Assembly: GCF_029407905.1 (NCBI RefSeq)
Contig: NC_073643.1
Location: forward strand, 32,144,001-32,208,000
DNA from: Bubalus kerabau
Taxonomy: Eukaryota > Chordata > Mammalia > Artiodactyla > Bovidae
Length of the DNA: 64,000 nt
Direction: 5' to 3'
Of this stretch, positions 12,791 through 24,714 are shown piece by piece; the stretch's first letter is position 1, and each line of letters starts with the position of its first letter. Under the pieces are notes generated by a model that did no database searches, was not told where the DNA came from, and worked only from the letters and a program-made list of their open reading frames with translations. Made by a program: the position numbers and the translations under genes.

Positions 12791-13335
12791 ATTTATTTTT
12801 AAATTATTTTTTATTGAGATATAATTGATATAACATTAAATTAGTTTCAGTTGTATAACAGTGATTTGATAAATGTGTCTATTGGCAAAATGGTCTTCGC
12901 AGTAAGTCTAATTAACATCCATCACCTCACATAGTTACAGGTTTTTTATTAGTGATTTGTACTTTTAAAATTAATTTTTATTGGAGTCTAAGTGATTAAC
13001 AGTGTTGTGTTAGTTTCAGAGTGTATAGCAAAGTGAATCAGTTATAGGTATACATATACCCACTTTTTTTTTTTTTTTTGGTAAAGATTCATTTCCATAC
13101 AGAGTATTGAGTGGGGTTCTCTGTGTTATACAATAGGTGATGAGTACTTTTAAGATCTGCTCTCTTAGCAACTTTCATTAAGTCACCATGCTGTATGTTA
13201 CATCCCCAGGACTGACTTACTTTAAAATTCAAAGTTTGCATCTTTTGACCTCCTTCACCCATTTTGCCCAGCACAACCCCCATCTCTGGTAACAATTGAT
13301 CTGTTCCCTTGTGTCTTTTAGTTAATTTTCCCTTA
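12791..13335 (-). mobile_element. Nested L1 LINE fragments, antisense
   Basis: An older L1 3' portion (TTATTGAGATATAATTGATA through ATCCATCACCTCACATAGTT, resuming near 13140 with GCTGTATGTTACATCCCCAG) is interrupted at about 12960-13135 by a second L1 3' end (ATTGGAGTCTAAGTGATTAA, AGCAAAGTGAATCAGTTATA). Both are antisense and truncated. Confidence 0.75.
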
Positions 13336-13356
13336 GACTAAGTATATGGTATTATT

Positions 13357-13537
13357 ACTTTATTTATTTATTTTGTGGCTGTGTTGAGTCTTAGTTGCGG
13401 CACACGGGGTCTTTTGTTGCACTGCATGGACTCTGGTCGTGATGCGCAGGCTCAGCAGCGCCACGGCATGTGGGATCTAATTCCCTGATAAGGAACTGCA
13501 AGCCAGATTCTTAACCACTGGGTCAAGAGGGAAATCC
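13357..13537 (-). mobile_element. CHR-type tRNA-Glu SINE, antisense
   Basis: Reads TGTGGCTGTGTTGAGTCTTA, then GGGATCTAATTCCCTGATAA and CTTAACCACTGGGTCAAGAG, the antisense of the tRNA-Glu head. Perfect 14-bp target duplication TATATGGTATTATT at 13343-13356 and 13538-13551. Confidence 0.93.
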
Positions 13538-13551
13538 TATATGGTATTATT

Positions 13552-14454
13552 TTATAGAAAGACTGGTTCTCCATTGCCTCTACTGTATGTGGACAGCTGT
13601 GGTTCAGAGTGGAAGGAGCAGTGAAAGGGGCACGTGTGTTGATTACTGAGCTCACGTAGGCCCCAGGGTCTCTGCTCAGTGTCTAAGCTGTTCACTCGTG
13701 AGTTAACGTGAATGAATCAGAAGAAAGAGCCCAGGAGACCCCCTGACTTTACCTGAACTTGTCTTTTTCTTCTGTTCACTATCAGTCACTTTTATATCTT
13801 CCTAGCAAGGTCAGGATCTCCAGTCACTGCTATTATTCATTTCTCTACTATCGGATTCTCCGCTTCCCACCTTAGAACAGAAGCTTTGTGAAGACAGGAA
13901 GCTTGTCTGTCTTCCTAACTCATGTTTGCATCACTAGTGTGTAGCTAGCTATCATCTCTTGATGGAAGGCAGGAATGAAGGAACAACTTGGTACCAGAAA
14001 ATTTCCATTTTTGTCTTCATAATGCTCCTGGTTCACTGTAACACTGGATAATACACTTAATATTGCTGGTATTTGTTTCCTCTTCTTTTGAAAGAATAGC
14101 TCAAAAGATACGTTGAAAACGTTTGTAAGTCTCAACTTTGCCCCTAAACTAGGAGATTTCAGATTCACTGAACTGACTTACCTTATGAGGTATAGGTGAG
14201 TAGGTAATTTATCTATTTATAGTTAAGAGACATGTGTTTCAGGGGTAAATTTTTTCATGCTGCCTTCCTTATCTTTTCAATATTTTGATCTTATTTTGTT
14301 CCTGGGCCCAGAGAACTGTGTGGTTTTTTTTTGTTTTTTTTTTTTTTTTTTAAAGGTACTGAGATTTTGGAGGCATTAAGAATTCTTAAGTCCTTTCTGT
14401 GTTAGATAGACTAGTTTTGATCTCCATGTTGTCAGCAACCTTTTTGGCTTCTGT
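13552..14454. other. Intronic sequence with an L2 remnant and a poly-T tract
   Basis: Around 13790-13940 a diverged L2 3' end is suggested (CAGAAGCTTTGTGAAGACAGGAAGCTTGTC-like wording, spread over 30 bases). A T-rich tract lies at 14323-14352. Otherwise unique. Confidence 0.45.
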
Positions 14455-14464
14455 TCCAACGCTC

Positions 14465-14675
14465 CAGGGCTCCCCTGGTGGTTCAGAGGGTAAAGCGTCT
14501 GCCTGCAATGTGGGAGACCAGGGTTCGATCCTCGGGTCGAGAAGATCCCCTGGAGAAGGAAATGGCAACCCACTCCAGTACTCTTGCCTGGAAAATGCCA
14601 TGGATGGGGGAGCCTGGTAGTCTGTGGTCAATGGGATGGCAAAGAGTTGTACACGACTGAGCAACTTTACTTCTC
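14465..14675 (+). mobile_element. Bov-tA SINE, sense
   Basis: tRNA-Glu-like head (CTCCCCTGGTGGTTCAGAGG, GGTTCGATCCTCGGGTCGAG) fused to a Bov-A unit ending GTACACGACTGAGCAAC. Target duplication TCCAACGCTC / TCCAACACTC (one mismatch) at 14455-14464 and 14676-14685. Confidence 0.95.
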
Positions 14676-14685
14676 TCCAACACTC

Positions 14686-16650
14686 TAAAACTAGTTTGAA
14701 AATCTCTACCTATTTAGTTGATTTTCTAACACTCTTCTGAATGGTCTGCAACCAGAGTCAGGTCCAGGCCTAAACCAGCTGACCTCATTAACAAAAGATG
14801 GCATAGTCCAGTATCCTCAGGATCCTCTGGCGTAATCCTCAAGAGCTGCATACAAGGTGCATACTCAGCCACAAGCCTGTGCTCTTCTAATCCCACTCAA
14901 ACCAGTCTTCTTTCTAGGCCTTGCAGCTGGCTTTTCCCCAGTCAGCTCTTGGTCAAGATAGCCACCATGTGCCCCTGCTTGTCCAAACCTCTCCCTGGCC
15001 AGTTTGGCTGCCAACACCAGTCTTTGCCGTGATATGCTGATGTGAGGAGCCCCACCCTCCTTCCTGTGCTTCCTGACGTCCTTGCTGGACAGAGAAACGA
15101 ATCAGCATCATGCAGACTCTGCCTCCCTCTTGGCGCATTTCATAAATTCTAGATGTTAAACTAGCCTGTAGGCTCTAAAATCTGATTTCTTTGAATGGTA
15201 TTAAAATACCGGTTATGCTCTGGCCTCTGCTCATGACAGGAGAGCTTCTCCTGCATTTTCCCTTCCACCAGCATGAGACCAGATTCCCAGCAGCTCCTCG
15301 AATGTTCCGTGCCTTTGCACATACTAGCCTCCTTCCCTGAAATCTTCTTGAATCTGCCCTCTTCCCTTGCTCTTTTTTTCCCAGACTCATTTGGCTTCTT
15401 TTGCTCCTACTCAGCACACCCCTTCCCAGGGGCACCAACCCTACTGGATGGTGGTAGATGAGGGGCTCGTCTACCATAAGTCCACTGAAGCTGAAGACAT
15501 TCTTTCCCTTTCTGTGCCCAGTGCTGAGGACTCTTAGGCTGCACTGAGTGAATGAAGGAAGAACGGAATGCGCAAGGACACCCGCTGTCACATCTGTAGC
15601 CTTGAGAATAGGATCCCATTATCCATTCAGCTTTCTCTTGAAAAATTCTTCTTCGTTTTTTTTTTTTTCTGGAGCTGCTTCCCTTTTTCCTTGGGATGAT
15701 TTGCTATTAAAGACCACTCAGCGTCATTCAGCAGTCCTCCCGATTCCTCTCGCAGTGAGATGCTCGTCTGCAGCCTGTGTGTCCCCTGCCGGAGAGATTG
15801 TGATCAGCCAGTGAATCAGCGAGCACTTGCCGGCCGAGCCGAGGCTCACCAAAGGAGCTCAGGGCCAAGCTATTTATTTATTTATTTTTAGCAAATAAGG
15901 GACTGTTTTCGTAAATCACCCATTTGCTTCATAGTTACCTGCTCGGTGGAGCTGTTTCCTCTGTTTCACTTCTGTTTCACATGTGCGTTTCCCTGACATC
16001 AGGTAAGGATGTGTGCTCAGAAGTTTCTTTTCTAGAGGTGAGGATACCAAGTCTTTGCGGCTCAGAGTATGGTTCTTAGATTGCAGCTGAAAAATGAGGC
16101 AACGCCTTGAGTTCTGTCTCAGTCACAGGTCTGCCAGGCGAGGGCTCAGGTGTGTCTGTCAAGCGGCATCAGCGATTTCGGCCTGTGTTGTTTAGCCTGA
16201 ACTGTCATTGCAAGGAGGTGCTCGTGCCGCGGGGTTCAGGATGGTGGGCCCGTGTGGCTGTGGAGCACATGATATACAGCTGGTCTGAAGTGAGACGTGC
16301 TCTACGTGGACAACACACTCTAGATTTTAAAGACTTAGTATTTTAAAAAGGGCAAAATATATCTTATTGAGAATTTCATGTTGATTTCATGTTTAAGTGA
16401 TAGTATTTTAGACATAAGGGTTAAGTTGGTTTATTTAAATCCACCCGTTTCATTTATTTTTTTCAGCTTGCCTACCAGAAAATTTAAAAGGACATATGTG
16501 GCTCGCGTTCTGTTTTCTCTTGCATAGCTCTCTACTAGAGGTTTCAGCATAAGGTTGCATCTCAAACTGGACTCAAGCACTTCTTTAGTGTATCTGGATT
16601 CTCCAGGTGTCTTTCCTTCTTGCCTGGAGGGTTACCTTCAAGAATACGTG
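14686..16650. other. Intronic sequence, locally CpG-containing, with an L2 remnant
   Basis: An L2-type stretch is likely at about 15270-15460 (TGCCTTTGCACATACTAGCC, CTTCCCTGAAATCTTCTTGA). CpGs are more frequent than usual for this intron at 15815-15850 and 16135-16260. The 138-codon minus-strand frame at 15175-15591 shows no family feature and overlaps the L2 relic. Confidence 0.45.
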
Positions 16651-16661
16651 TCCTTCATAGG

Positions 16662-16930
16662 CTCCTCCGTCCCTGGGATTCTCCAGGCAAGAACACTGGA
16701 GCGGGTTGCCATTTCCTTCTCCAATGCATGAAAGTGAAAAGTGAAAGTGAAGTCACTCAGTAAGTGTCCGACTCTTCATGACCCCATGGACTGCAGTCTA
16801 GCAGGCTCCTCCGTCCATGGGATTTTCCAGGCAAGAGTACTGGAGTGGGTTGCCATTGGGCTGCCGTCTATGGGGTCACACAGAGTCAGACATGACTGAA
16901 GGGACTTAGCAGCAGCAGCAGCAGCAGCAG
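16662..16930 (+). mobile_element. Bov-A2 SINE with inverted 5' part (twin-primed)
   Basis: The right end (about 16858-16930) is the normal sense 3' end of Bov-A2, GGGCTGCCGTCTATGGGGTC through the CAG-repeat tail. The left part (16662 to about 16857) is the remainder of the same element in the opposite orientation. A perfect 11-bp target duplication TCCTTCATAGG lies at 16651-16661 and 16931-16941, so the composite is a single insertion event. Confidence 0.85.
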
Positions 16931-17012
16931 TCCTTCATAGGATTGACGCATATGTATGGCTGAGTCCCTTCGTTTTTCACCTGAAATTACCACAGCATTG
17001 TTAATCAGCTCT

Positions 17013-17291
17013 GCTGCTGCTGCTGCTGCTAAGTCACTTCAGTCATGTCTGACTCTGTGCGACCCCACAGACAGCAGCCCACCAGGATCCCCTGTCCCTG
17101 GGATTCTGCAGGCAAGAACACTGGAGTGGGTTGCCATTTCCTTCTCCAATGCATAAAAGTGAAAAGTCAAAGTGAAGTCGCTTAGTCTTGTCCGACTCAT
17201 AGCGACCTCATGGACTGTAGCCTACCAGGCTCCTCCGCCCATGGGATTTTCCAGGCAAGAGTACTGGAGTGGGGTGCCATTGCCTTCTCCG
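17013..17291 (-). mobile_element. Bov-A2 SINE, antisense
   Basis: Begins with a GCTGCTGCT run and AAGTCACTTCAGTCATGTCT, with both half units present. Target duplication of 13 bp with one mismatch, GTTAATCAGCTCT at 17000-17012 and GTTAATCGGCTCT at 17292-17304. Confidence 0.95.
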
Positions 17292-17699
17292 GTTAATCGG
17301 CTCTACTCCAATACAAAATTAAAAATTTAAAGTTTGGGGGGTGGGGGGGGAATGGATGTCCGATAAAGGAATGGACTTTGGATTAACAAAGACCTGAGTC
17401 TCAGTCCCAACTCTTTCTCTGTAGCCTGTACACCAGCTTCTGAAACCTCTGAATCTCAGGTGGGTCAGCTGTATATATGGAAGAAAGACCTTCTGAATTC
17501 ACTGTGGTTAGACTTGGGGTAATACAGTAATTTTCTATTATTATAGGGGAATTTTGTGACAATAATTGAATAATTGTATTTTTCCAAGGTAACAAAAATC
17601 AGAGACTCTATTTTGAAATTTTATTGCAAAAAAAAAAAAAAGAAAACCCACCCCTTGGAGTCATTTTTGATTCATCTGCCAGTTCTTAGGAATGAGACC

Positions 17700-17935
17700 G
17701 TGATAGCTGATGTTCCCTGAGAGCTACATGCCAGCCAGTGTGCTTTCCAGAAATTGTCTTACCTGATCCTCAAAACAACCCTGAGGGGAAGTCCTTTTAT
17801 TGTCTCCGTGTAATAGATGCCACACTCAGGCATGCTGCAGCGGCATGACTTGCCTAAGGTCGCACAGCTAGTACATAGTCAACTGACCATTGAGCCTAGG
17901 AGGTCTGACTTCAGAGCCACACTCCTTGTTTCTAC
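17700..17935 (+). mobile_element. MIR SINE, sense
   Basis: Shows the MIR core order: CTTACCTGATCCTCAAAACA, then the GAGGAAACTGAG-type region diverged, then CTTGCCTAAGGTCGCACAGC and the TCTGACTTCAGAGCC tail. Ancient and non-coding. Confidence 0.8.
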
Positions 17936-19389
17936 CCAGGGTTGTCCATCAGTGAATAGAGGACAGCACAAAAGAACCATGAGCCAACAAATGCTCACGG
18001 GAAACACGCTTCCCATGGACACCTACTCTCGTGATGTTAGGGGAGACTCCTAAAATATCTGCCTTAGTGAATTTTCCCTGGTTTGTACAGCAAGCTGAAA
18101 TATATCCCGAGTTTAGAGCTTCCCTCAGAGAATATTTGGATTCCCAGGCCCACTGCAGTCTGAATAGGGCTGAAGCAATTCCGAGATAGAATTATATGAG
18201 GGAAAAACAGATTGCCTGGTGTCTAGGCCATGATGCACTTTTTGTTCTTAAGGGCCTTGCCTCAAATGTATGCAGTCGTTGCAGTCCCTAGCATGCTCTG
18301 TTCACATGTATACAGTAGGGACTCCATAAATGCTGTTTATTGCAGGGCTTCTGAAAACACACCTTTAGAAAGCAAAGCATCCAATATGTGAAAATGACCA
18401 TCACTCATTCTGTTCAGTTGTCTGACCTGTGATGTGGATGTGGCCCCTCATCGTGTATGATTGTCTCATACAAGTTGCCTTTCACTGGAGCTAAGCTCTG
18501 AGTGGTTTTACTTCCATGATGCTGGCATCCTCCTCTTTACCTGAATGTGACCGTCTACTCCCCAGAGACACAACCTGGCCATTTCATGATGTGTATCTTA
18601 CTTTGTCATCCTGTGTTTAACCAAGAGCATTAGCAGACACTGATGCAGTATTTTCTTTTCAAGTAAGATCCTAGTTCTGAAGTGGACTAGGGACGGTGGG
18701 GTGGGTGGTTTCTGTTCGCAGTTCCAAGCCTCCATATCATTTGGAAAGGTGAGATACATGTATGTGTTTGATGCCAGGGCTTAGACTCCTTGGGAGGAAA
18801 TACCTGCAGACTTAAAAAGTCCCTGGAGAGTATTTAATTCAAGGCAAAAGTTTGGATTGTTGAGAGCTAAAATGAAACTTTGCAGCCACAACCTTTACTA
18901 ACTTAGCTACTTCTCCCCATCCTACCAGCATATTCGCTGGTCTGAGCACTTGTCTGGAGAGGCTGGAGGAGTGGGCGAGTTGGGATACACAGATGCGTTA
19001 TGGGAGGCACCTTCAGCACATGCATTGCAATTGCCAGGCAGACCTCTGTGCCTTTAACTGGTTGTTAAACAGAAAGCAGGATGTGCTTATCTGACTAGCA
19101 ACTCCATTGGTAAACACTCCGTCCCAAAGTTCAGCATTCTGATTTTAGGTGGGCCAGCGTGGGACTGGAGAGGTGGTTACCAGGGAACGCCCGCTCCGGG
19201 CAGGTGGAGAAGGGTTAGGGAGGGAAAGTTGGCTGCAGACTTGCTGAGTTGTTAGACAAAGCCTGTAAATACGTCAGCGCGGGAGGGGGGCTTAGAGCCT
19301 TTCCATTGCACCCTTCTTCTTGTGCACGTGGGTAAACTGAGGCCCAGTGAACAGGACTCTGGTTTGAATACTCACCAAAGCTAACATGT

Positions 19390-19560
19390 GTCGTTATCAA
19401 TAACACGCCCAGCACTAGGAGGAATGCTTCCTGTGTGTTCTCTCACTGAATGTCTTGATAGTTCTGTGCAGTTGATACTAATGTCCTACCCATTTTCCAG
19501 ATGGGGAAACAGTGTCAGAGAATACAATTGCCTCTTCAGGGCCAGAGAGCACAGAAGTCC
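19390..19560 (+). mobile_element. MIR SINE relic, sense
   Basis: Diverged MIR core: CTCACTGAATGTCTTGATAG, CCCATTTTCCAGATGGGGAA, then GCCTCTTCAGGGCCAGAGAG. Confidence 0.7.
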
Positions 19561-19704
19561 CAGAGCTTGGGTTAGGCGCAGCTGGAGCCACTGCTGCTGC
19601 GCCCTCGTGCCCGGGACTGCCTCAGCAAGGCGGGCCAGGCGTCGCGTAGCCTGACGCTCATGCAGCCCACCCACTGCGGCAGACGCAGTGCGTGTGTAGG
19701 TGTG

Positions 19705-22030
19705 TATCAGTTTTTTATTGCAATGTAACTAAATACTGTGGATGGAGTAGCTTAAAACCGCATGTATTTATTATCTCACAGTTTCCAAGGAGTCCAGACC
19801 TGGTTTAACTGGGTCCTGTTGTTAGCGTCTCACATGTCTGTGATAAAGGTGTATGCGGGGCCTCTTGTAAGAGGTGGTGTCCTCTTGTAAGATGGCTTGT
19901 TCAGAATTCAGAGAACTCAATTCATTACAGTCTTAGAACCGAGGCCCTGAGTTTCTAAAGGCCACCCTCTGTTCCCTGCCTTGTGGCCTCCCCTCAGCAA
20001 GGCAGCTTGCTTTTTCCAGGGCAGCAGAAGACTCTCTCTGTCCTCAGGTAGAGCCTCAGCTCTTCTTTTTAATGAGTTCACCTGAATAGGTCAGGCCCAC
20101 CAAAGATACTCTTGATTATGTCAGTGCTAACTGATAAGGGACTTCTATTACCTTTGCACAACCCTTTTGCCCTACAGCCTAATCAGTTCAGTTCAGTTCA
20201 GTCACTCAGTTGTGTCTGACTCTTTGCGACCCCTTGAATTGCAGCACGCCAGGCCTCCCTATCCATCACTAACTCCCGGAGTTCACGCAAACTCACTTCC
20301 ATTGAGTCGGTGATGCCATCCAGCCATCTCATTCTCTGTCATCCCCTTCCCCTCCTGCCCCCAATCCCTCCCAGCATCAGAGTCTTTTCCAATGAGTCAA
20401 CTCTTCGCACTAGGTGGCCAAAGTATTGGAGCTTCAGCTTTAGCATCAGTCCTTCCAAAGAACACCCAGGACCGATCTCCTTTAGAATGGACTGGCTGGA
20501 TCTCCTTGCAGTCCAAGGGACTCTCAAGAGTCTTCTCCAGCACCAGAGTTCAAAAGCATCAATTCTTCAGCGCTCAGCTTTCTTCCCAGTCCAACTCTCA
20601 CATCCATACATGACCACTGGAAAACCATAGCCTTGACTAGACAGACCTTTGTTGGCAAAGTAATGTCTCTGCTTTTGAATATGCTATCTAGGTTGGTCAT
20701 AACTTTCCTTCCAAGGAGTAAGCGTCTTTTAATTTCATGGCTGCAGTCACCATCTGCAGTGATTTTGGAGCCCCAAAAAATAAAGTCTGACACTGTTTCC
20801 CCATCTATTTCCCATGAAGTGATGGAACCAGATGCCATGATCTTAGTTTTCTGAATGTTGAGCTTTAAGGAAATAGAGGAAAACAACAGAATGGGAAAAA
20901 CTAGAGATAAGAAAATTAGAGATACCAAGGGAACATTTCATGCAAAGATGGGCTCGATAAAAGACAGAAATGGTAGGGACCTAACAGAAGCAGAAGATAT
21001 TAAGAAGAGGTGGCAGGAATACACAGAAGAACTGTACAAAAAAGATCTTCACGACCGAGATAATCACAATGGTGTAGTCACTCACCTAGAGCCAGACATC
21101 CTGGAATGTGAAGTCAAGTGGACCTTAGAAAGCATCACTACGAACAAAGCTAGTGAAGGTGATGGAATTCCAGTTGAGCTATTTCAAATCCTGAAAGATG
21201 ATGCTGTGAAAGTGCTGCACTCAGTATGCCAGCAAATTTGGAAAACTCAGCAGTGGCCACAGGACTGGAAAATGTCAGTTTTCATTCCAATCCCAAAGAA
21301 AGGCAATGCCAAAGAATGCTCAAACTACTGCACAATTGCACTCGTCTCACACTCTAGTAAAGTAATGCTCAAAATTCTCCAAGCCAGGCTTCAGCAGTAC
21401 ATGAACTATGAACTTCCAGATGTTCAAGCTAGATTTAGAAAAGACAGAGGAACCAGAGATCAAATTACCAACGTCCCCTGGATCATCGAAAAAGCAAGAG
21501 AGTTCCAGAAAAACATCTATTTCTGCTTTATTCACTATGCCAAAGCCTTTGACTGTGTGGATCACAATAAACTATGGAAAATTCTTCAAGAGATGGGAAT
21601 ACCAGACCACCTGACTGCTTCTTGAGAAACCTATATGCAGGTCAGGAAGCAACAGTTAGAACTGGACATGGAACAACAGACTGGTTCCAAATAGGAAAAG
21701 GAGTACGTCAAGGCTGTATATTGTCATCCTGCTTATTTAACTTCTCTGCAGAGTACATCATGAGAAACGCTGAGCTGGAGGAAGCACAAGCTGGAATCAA
21801 GATTGCCGGGAGAAATATCAGTAACCTCAGATATGCAGATGACGCCACCCCTATGACAGAAAGTGAAGAGGAACTAAAAAGCCTCTTGATGAAAGTGAGA
21901 GAGGAGAGTATAAACTTTGGCTTAAAGCTCAATAGCCTAATCAAGGGAATGCTAATTTATCATATCCACAGGTCCTCCCCATACCCACTGGAAGGCCGTA
22001 GTAACAAGGAGACATCTTAGTATTCTGTCA
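19705..22030. mobile_element. Ancient mammalian repeat split by BovB
   Basis: 19705-20185 (ATTGCAATGTAACTAAATAC, AGTAGCTTAAAACCGCATGT, TTATTATCTCACAGTTTCCA) and its continuation at 21944-22030 (CCACTGGAAGGCCGTAGTAA) resemble an old mammalian repeat with the wording 'taacaaattaccacaaac ... cttaaaacaaca ... tttattatctcacagtt'. I cannot name the family safely. A second copy seems to lie at 30640-31245. Confidence 0.45.
20186..21933 (-). mobile_element. BovB LINE with inverted 5' part (twin-primed), degraded reverse transcriptase
   Basis: 20186-20869 is the antisense 3' end of BovB (TCAGTTCAGTTCAGTCACTC start; on the minus strand RLLLGRKVMTNLDS). 20870-21933 is the upstream ORF2 reverse transcriptase region in the opposite orientation. 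Its protein pieces include KRWQEYTEELYKKDLHD, IPIPKKGNAKECSNY, FIHYAKAFDCVDH, GVRQGCILSS and RYADDA. The two halves meet, in element coordinates, at the same GLKLN codons. The copy is dead: a frameshift near 21620 separates two frames, and the catalytic aspartate of the FxDYxKAFD motif is histidine (FIHYAKAFD). YADD is intact. Perfect 10-bp target duplication AGCCTAATCA at 20176-20185 and 21934-21943. Confidence 0.92.
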
Positions 22031-22199
22031 CCACAGACACTAACACAGATGCTTGTCATTCAGCTTCATGGAGGGAAAGAGAGGAGGAGGCAGGAGTGAC
22101 TGAACTCTGGGATTGCTATGGTGCAGGGAGTGTGTGTAGAACAGGAGACAGCAGAGAAGCAGTATTTAGGAGCTCATGGGCATGACAGCCCTGCAGTCG

Positions 22200-22345
22200 G
22201 AGGCTGCCTCTGCTATTTCCTAGGCATGAGGTTGTAAAAGATTATTTGGTATCTCTGTGCCTGAGTTTCCCTGTCTGTAAACTGCAGGTGATCTTCCTAG
22301 CATTTTGTGTTGGCACATGAAATAATCAGCTTGCAGTAGAGAATG
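22200..22345 (-). mobile_element. MIR SINE relic, antisense
   Basis: CTCTGTGCCTGAGTTTCCCTGTCTGTAAA-type wording (here at 22253-22281) is the antisense of the MIR core 'tttacagatgaggaaactgag'. Confidence 0.7.
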
Positions 22346-23334
22346 GCATGTAGTGAGTACTTGTCAAAGGTGTTAGTGGGTTTGGTGTCTCCTATTTGAA
22401 GATCACAAGGACATAGAGACAGAAAGGTGGAGTTACTTTTTTTCTGTGGGGTTGCTGGAATCATGGGCCTTCGAGTTGGCATTTTTGAGTTCATACTTTG
22501 TGTGTGACATGTGGATCTGAGTTGCAGAATTGAGTTATGGTTTGTTGGGAGGCACACTGCTCACCTGTGGAAAGAGAGTCAAGGTGATGTAGTGGAAATA
22601 AGAATATCCTTAGAAGTTCTGGGACCAGTTTTGCCAATAATTCTCTTCTTGGGCTACCACCCGCTTCTTTGGACCTCAAGTTCCTTGTCTGTAACAAAGG
22701 TCCTTGGGAAAAAGTAGGTTCTGGGATTGGCAGGCTCTCTAAGGTGCCTGCTAGGTTTAAATATCATAGTTCTGTTGGCTGGTTCTCTGTACAGGGTATG
22801 ACCCCAAAGTAAATAAGGCCATTTCTTTAGCTCTGTCCAAAAAATAAGACTGTGTAGGCGTGCCTCCCCTACTGGAGATGTACTAATGGGAATTTATTTA
22901 GCTGGGCTGCTGGACTTTCCACCTGTGTCTTTCTCCCGAGTGCATTGGTGGCTGTGCCCACTTCCCTTAAAATTGTCCTTTGTGTCTTCTTCTCAGTGGT
23001 TACTTGTATAGGCTGCTTAAAGTGAAAGAAGACAAACTTTAGTGACCTTCTAGGTCTTTGGGTGAGTGGACAGCGATGAGCAGAATTCAGAAACTCCTTG
23101 GCCTGTTTCCTGTACACACAGTTTTTCCTCCACCAACCTTGTTCCCACATTGAACTAAGTTACCTGCCTATGATATTCTCAATCCTGATGCATGTACTAG
23201 TCATTGTCATTTTAATTTCTGTTGGTTGGAGTGAGGGTCTTGACAAAAGAAAATCAGTAAAATACAGCATTGCAATGTCTACTCATAGCATGTATTTTGC
23301 AGGGGCTTGGATATATGAATTAATCCCACAAACA

Positions 23335-23445
23335 AAGTTGTGCCTTAAACAGTCGAACTCCCATTTGATAGTTGAGAAGACTGAGACTCAAATAAGTTCA
23401 ATAACTTCTCCAGTGGTACAGAGTGACAGATGATCAAGCAGGGAT
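23335..23445 (+). mobile_element. MIR SINE relic, sense
   Basis: TAGTTGAGAAGACTGAGACT, AATAACTTCTCCAGTGGTAC and AGCAGGGATTTGAACAC follow the MIR core order. Confidence 0.75.
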
Positions 23446-24714
23446 TTGAACACACATGGATCTGCCAAAGTTTGTGCTCTTATCCAGCAAGGTGAACAGC
23501 TGGAACATTCTCAGTGGTTTTAAGCCCTGGAGCCTGCCCTTGACCCCCATGATGCCTGCCTCATCTCTCCTCAGTATAGCGGGTTCAGAATCCAGGGGAA
23601 CTTCCAAAAAGCTGAGGTTGGAAAGATGGAAGCAATGTAACTAGCTTCAAAAGACTGTATCTCAGGAAATACAAAAGGAGAAACAAGGATCTCTGTTGGT
23701 GTCAGCCATACCACCATGCAGGGCTCTCAAGGTTGAGCTAAAGGAAAACTCTGTTACAAATGATACATCTGATCTGCTTGTGGTAAAGACTCATAACTAG
23801 AAGATAAGCATGTGACAGTTCTTTGTTTGAGTGTAAACCTAACTCATTAATTTAAATTACGGTGCTTTTGGAACAAAGAGGGGAAACTATAATAATAATA
23901 GCAAGTAATGGTCCCTTTAGAAAATGTAACAAGACATTAGAAATTTTGTGCTTTGGGAAGTTGGAGGATGTACTTATAGTTAAGGATTAATTTTCACTTA
24001 GAGAGATCAAAAAGGTCTCGATGACTAAGATATGTATCGAGTTTCAGGTTGGTTGTATTTTTTTTTCCTCTTGCCAGACTGTCTGAAACTTATCTCAAGT
24101 ATCATGGTAAAAAGAGAAGTGGCGGGTAGACACAAAAATGTAATAGATATATTTTGGGGATAGAATATGAACTGCTTTTCTAAATGCATATCAAAAGGAG
24201 AATTTATTCCAGTTGAGTAGGTTTAATGATATAATTTTACCACATTAAATCATAATTGCTCTTTAAAAGAAAATAGAAATGCATGCGTTGCCACTGACTG
24301 CCTGGCTGTCCCCTTCCATCCCAAAGCATCCTCCCCAGTACCTGTTGATGTCACCTTGGCTGACACCACAGCCTGTCTGTGGCTTTCCTTTGAAAATTTG
24401 GGGGAGGGGAAGGAAGGAAGAATAGTCTGAGAAATAAAAGAGTTTGCATCAAATATTTGCCATGGTTTTGCCAAAATCATTTCCTGGTTTTAAGCTGCCA
24501 AGCTGAGGCTTAGATACAAATAGATGGCACCTCTGACTATCTGGAACTTCATTTCTTAAAGTTAGATCATGTATCAAGATGATTGGGATACCTGAATTAG
24601 TTAGGGACTATGTAATTTCCAGTGTTATGGATGTTGATAATCATTTAAGTAAATAGTCATGATTGCTTTTGTGGCTAAGTGATTTCTAATCTCATTGTAT
24701 TCCCTTCTCCCCAC

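Larger units (their letters stand above)
17305..19700. other. Intronic sequence with two MIR relics and a CpG-rich pocket
   Basis: G runs at 17336-17350, a poly-A stretch near 17628-17641, MIR relics (17700-17935 and 19390-19560) and a CpG-dense pocket at 19570-19695. The rest is unique. Confidence 0.5.

Noticed and set aside
15175..15591. 138-codon minus-strand frame
   Set aside because: It overlaps an L2-like relic and shows no domain or splice support.
20855..21625. 256-codon open frame, the longest in the window
   Set aside because: It is BovB reverse transcriptase sequence within the twin-primed LINE copy, frameshifted and with a mutated catalytic motif; not a host gene.
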